Source: JADJOY01 sp046331705 [NCBI: bacterium]
GTDB taxonomy: Bacteria > JADJOY01
Reading direction: 5' to 3'
DNA: 64,000 bases
NCBI GenBank assembly: GCA_046331705.1
Contig: JAXLQJ010000012.1
Location: forward strand, 1 to 64,000
Positions 63,126 through 64,000 of the stretch are shown piece by piece (position 1 is the first letter of the stretch; every line of letters begins with the position of its first letter). A program made the translations under genes and the position numbers. The notes under the pieces were generated by a model. It had not been told where the DNA came from, did no database searches, and saw only the letters and a program-made list of their open reading frames with translations.

Positions 63126-64000
63126 TCAGGCCGCGGCGGCCATCTCTCCACGAGCCTCGGGCTCGTAGCCAGAAGTGGTGGCACGATGTCGTGAGATTTG
63201 AACGAGACCGGCGATGTCGAGGATCAACGCCACGACGCCGTTCCCCAGGATCGTGGCGCCCGAGACCCCCTCGAGCCGCCGGAAATTGGTTTCCAGGCTC
63301 TTGATGACGACTTGCTGCTGACCCAAGAGCTCGTCGACCACCAGCCCGAGCTTCTGGCCGTCGTTCTCGACCACCACCGTGAGCTGGCCCGAGAGCGAGC
63401 GGTGGCCGCCCGCCAAGCCGAAGAGCTCGTGCAGGCGCAGCACCGGGATGATCTCGTTGCGCAGGCGATAGACCTCGGCGCGCCCGGCGATCGAGTTGAG
63501 CAGCGCGCCCTGGATCTGCAGCGACTCGACGATCGAGACCAGCGGGATGATGTAGGTCTCTTGACCGACGCGCACGAGCTGGCCGTCGAGGATCGCGAGC
63601 GTCAGGGGCAGGCGGATGGCGAACGTGGTGCCGACGCCGGCTTCGGAGCGCACCGACACCGTGCCGCCCAGGTCCTGGATGTTGCGTCGCACCACGTCCA
63701 TGCCGACGCCGCGGCCCGAGACGTCGCTCACTTCCTTCGCGGTGGAGAGCCCGGGCAGGAAGATCAAGTCGAAGATCTGCTCGTCCGGGACGTCGCCGTC
63801 ACCGCCGATGAAGCCCTTCTTGCGGGCGGACTCGAGGATCCGGGCACGGTCGAGCCCGGCGCCGTCGTCGCGCACCTCGATCACCACGCTGCTGCCCTGG
63901 TGGAACGCGTTGAGGTGCACCACGCCGACCTCGGGCTTGCCGGCAGCGCGACGTTGCTCGGGCGGCTCCACGCCGTGGTCGATCGAGTTGCGGATCAGGT
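63126..64000 (-). CDS. cheA: CheA chemotaxis histidine kinase, C-terminal part (runs off right edge)
   Basis: The visible 291 codons cover the N box LIRNSIDHGVEPPEQRR, the ATP lid EVRDDGAGLD, then IFLPGLSTAKEVSDVSGRGVGMDVVRRNI (F and G boxes), TTFAIRLPLTLAILDGQLVRVG, and the CheW-like regulatory domain (YIIPLVSIVESLQI, YRLRNEIIPVLRLHELFGL, GLVVDELLGQQQVVIKSLE). The frame is open at base 64000; the Hpt and dimerisation domains lie outside. It is the first visible gene of the chemosensory operon. Confidence 0.96.
   Translation of the reverse strand, partial: LIRNSIDHGVEPPEQRRAAGKPEVGVVHLNAFHQGSSVVIEVRDDGAGLDRARILESARKKGFIGGDGDVPDEQIFDLIFLPGLSTAKEVSDVSGRGVGMDVVRRNIQDLGGTVSVRSEAGVGTTFAIRLPLTLAILDGQLVRVGQETYIIPLVSIVESLQIQGALLNSIAGRAEVYRLRNEIIPVLRLHELFGLAGGHRSLSGQLTVVVENDGQKLGLVVDELLGQQQVVIKSLETNFRRLEGVSGATILGNGVVALILDIAGLVQISRHRATTSGYEPEARGEMAAAA

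Noticed and set aside
1-64000. CRISPR arrays, insertion sequences, rRNA or tRNA genes
   Set aside because: No regularly spaced direct repeats of 20 or more bases, no transposase-like frame with terminal repeats and no rRNA or tRNA gene was recognised.

Overview
The window is a stretch of roughly 70% GC bacterial chromosome, densely coding, with many exported lipoproteins (lipobox cysteines followed by Ser/Gly-rich linkers), a very large chemosensory operon, twitching-motility and cyclic-nucleotide genes. This style fits a predatory or multicellular deltaproteobacterial lineage (Myxococcota-like). That placement is an inference from gene content and composition; no rRNA, tRNA or other marker is present to confirm it.

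Layout. 1-1548: edge of a truncated gene and an exported lipoprotein. 1896-8381: an accessory conflict island made of a small helical protein gene translationally coupled to a NACHT NTPase fused to a C-terminal FGE (formylglycine-generating enzyme / C-type lectin) fold, followed by a second NACHT-FGE paralogue. 8566-10757: an AlbA_2/GHKL protein coupled to a ParA-like ATPase. 11252-14749: an OmpR-type regulator, histidine kinase and diguanylate cyclase operon. 14872-22029: small proteins, a DUF1361 protein, a methyltransferase and large surface beta-propeller/phosphoesterase proteins. 22186-23545: an arsRM arsenic methylation operon. 23738-35539: mixed housekeeping and exported proteins, including an S9 peptidase, a DUF1801 protein, a TerB-like protein, a DUF2071 protein, a cupin and an SMP-30 propeller. 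35722-37873: an MNIO (DUF692) RiPP cluster with a Cys-rich precursor. 38006-39509: an ArsR plus two SRPBCC proteins. 39532-51761: HugZ, P450, phosphatase, cNMP sensors, PilT, an M50 protease and two glycosyltransferase-like proteins. 51852-64000: a minus-strand operon cheA-cheW-mcp-mcp-cheR-cheD-cheB-mcp followed by a partner-switching module (STAS, RR-PP2C, RR-HATPase).

The most striking signal is in the two NACHT-FGE genes. Their last ~180 bases consist of 63 identical bases, a 67-base block with 14 differences, then 53 identical bases running one base past the stop codon. All 14 differences change amino acids, 13 fall on codon positions 1 or 2, and nearly all affected codons keep a third-position C, as expected from AAC-type template codons mutated at adenines. 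Just upstream, the same domain differs mostly by synonymous changes. This is the signature of a diversity-generating retroelement (DGR) variable region. No reverse transcriptase or template repeat is present in the window, so the retroelement would have to act from elsewhere in the genome. All three island proteins also share a ~19-residue Gly/Ala/Val motif, placed at the C-terminus of the small protein and N-terminal to NACHT in the others. That arrangement resembles the amyloid-signalling motifs that couple effectors to bacterial NLR-like proteins. I therefore propose a recognition system with a hypervariable lectin-fold sensor, a NACHT switch and a motif-coupled small effector.

Three genes (second NACHT-FGE, the 17335 propeller lipoprotein, the 40403 pseudopilin-like gene) carry apparent single-base deletions next to short homopolymers. 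They are either recent mutations or residual assembly errors, and the reader should treat those genes as probably intact in vivo until read-level data are seen.
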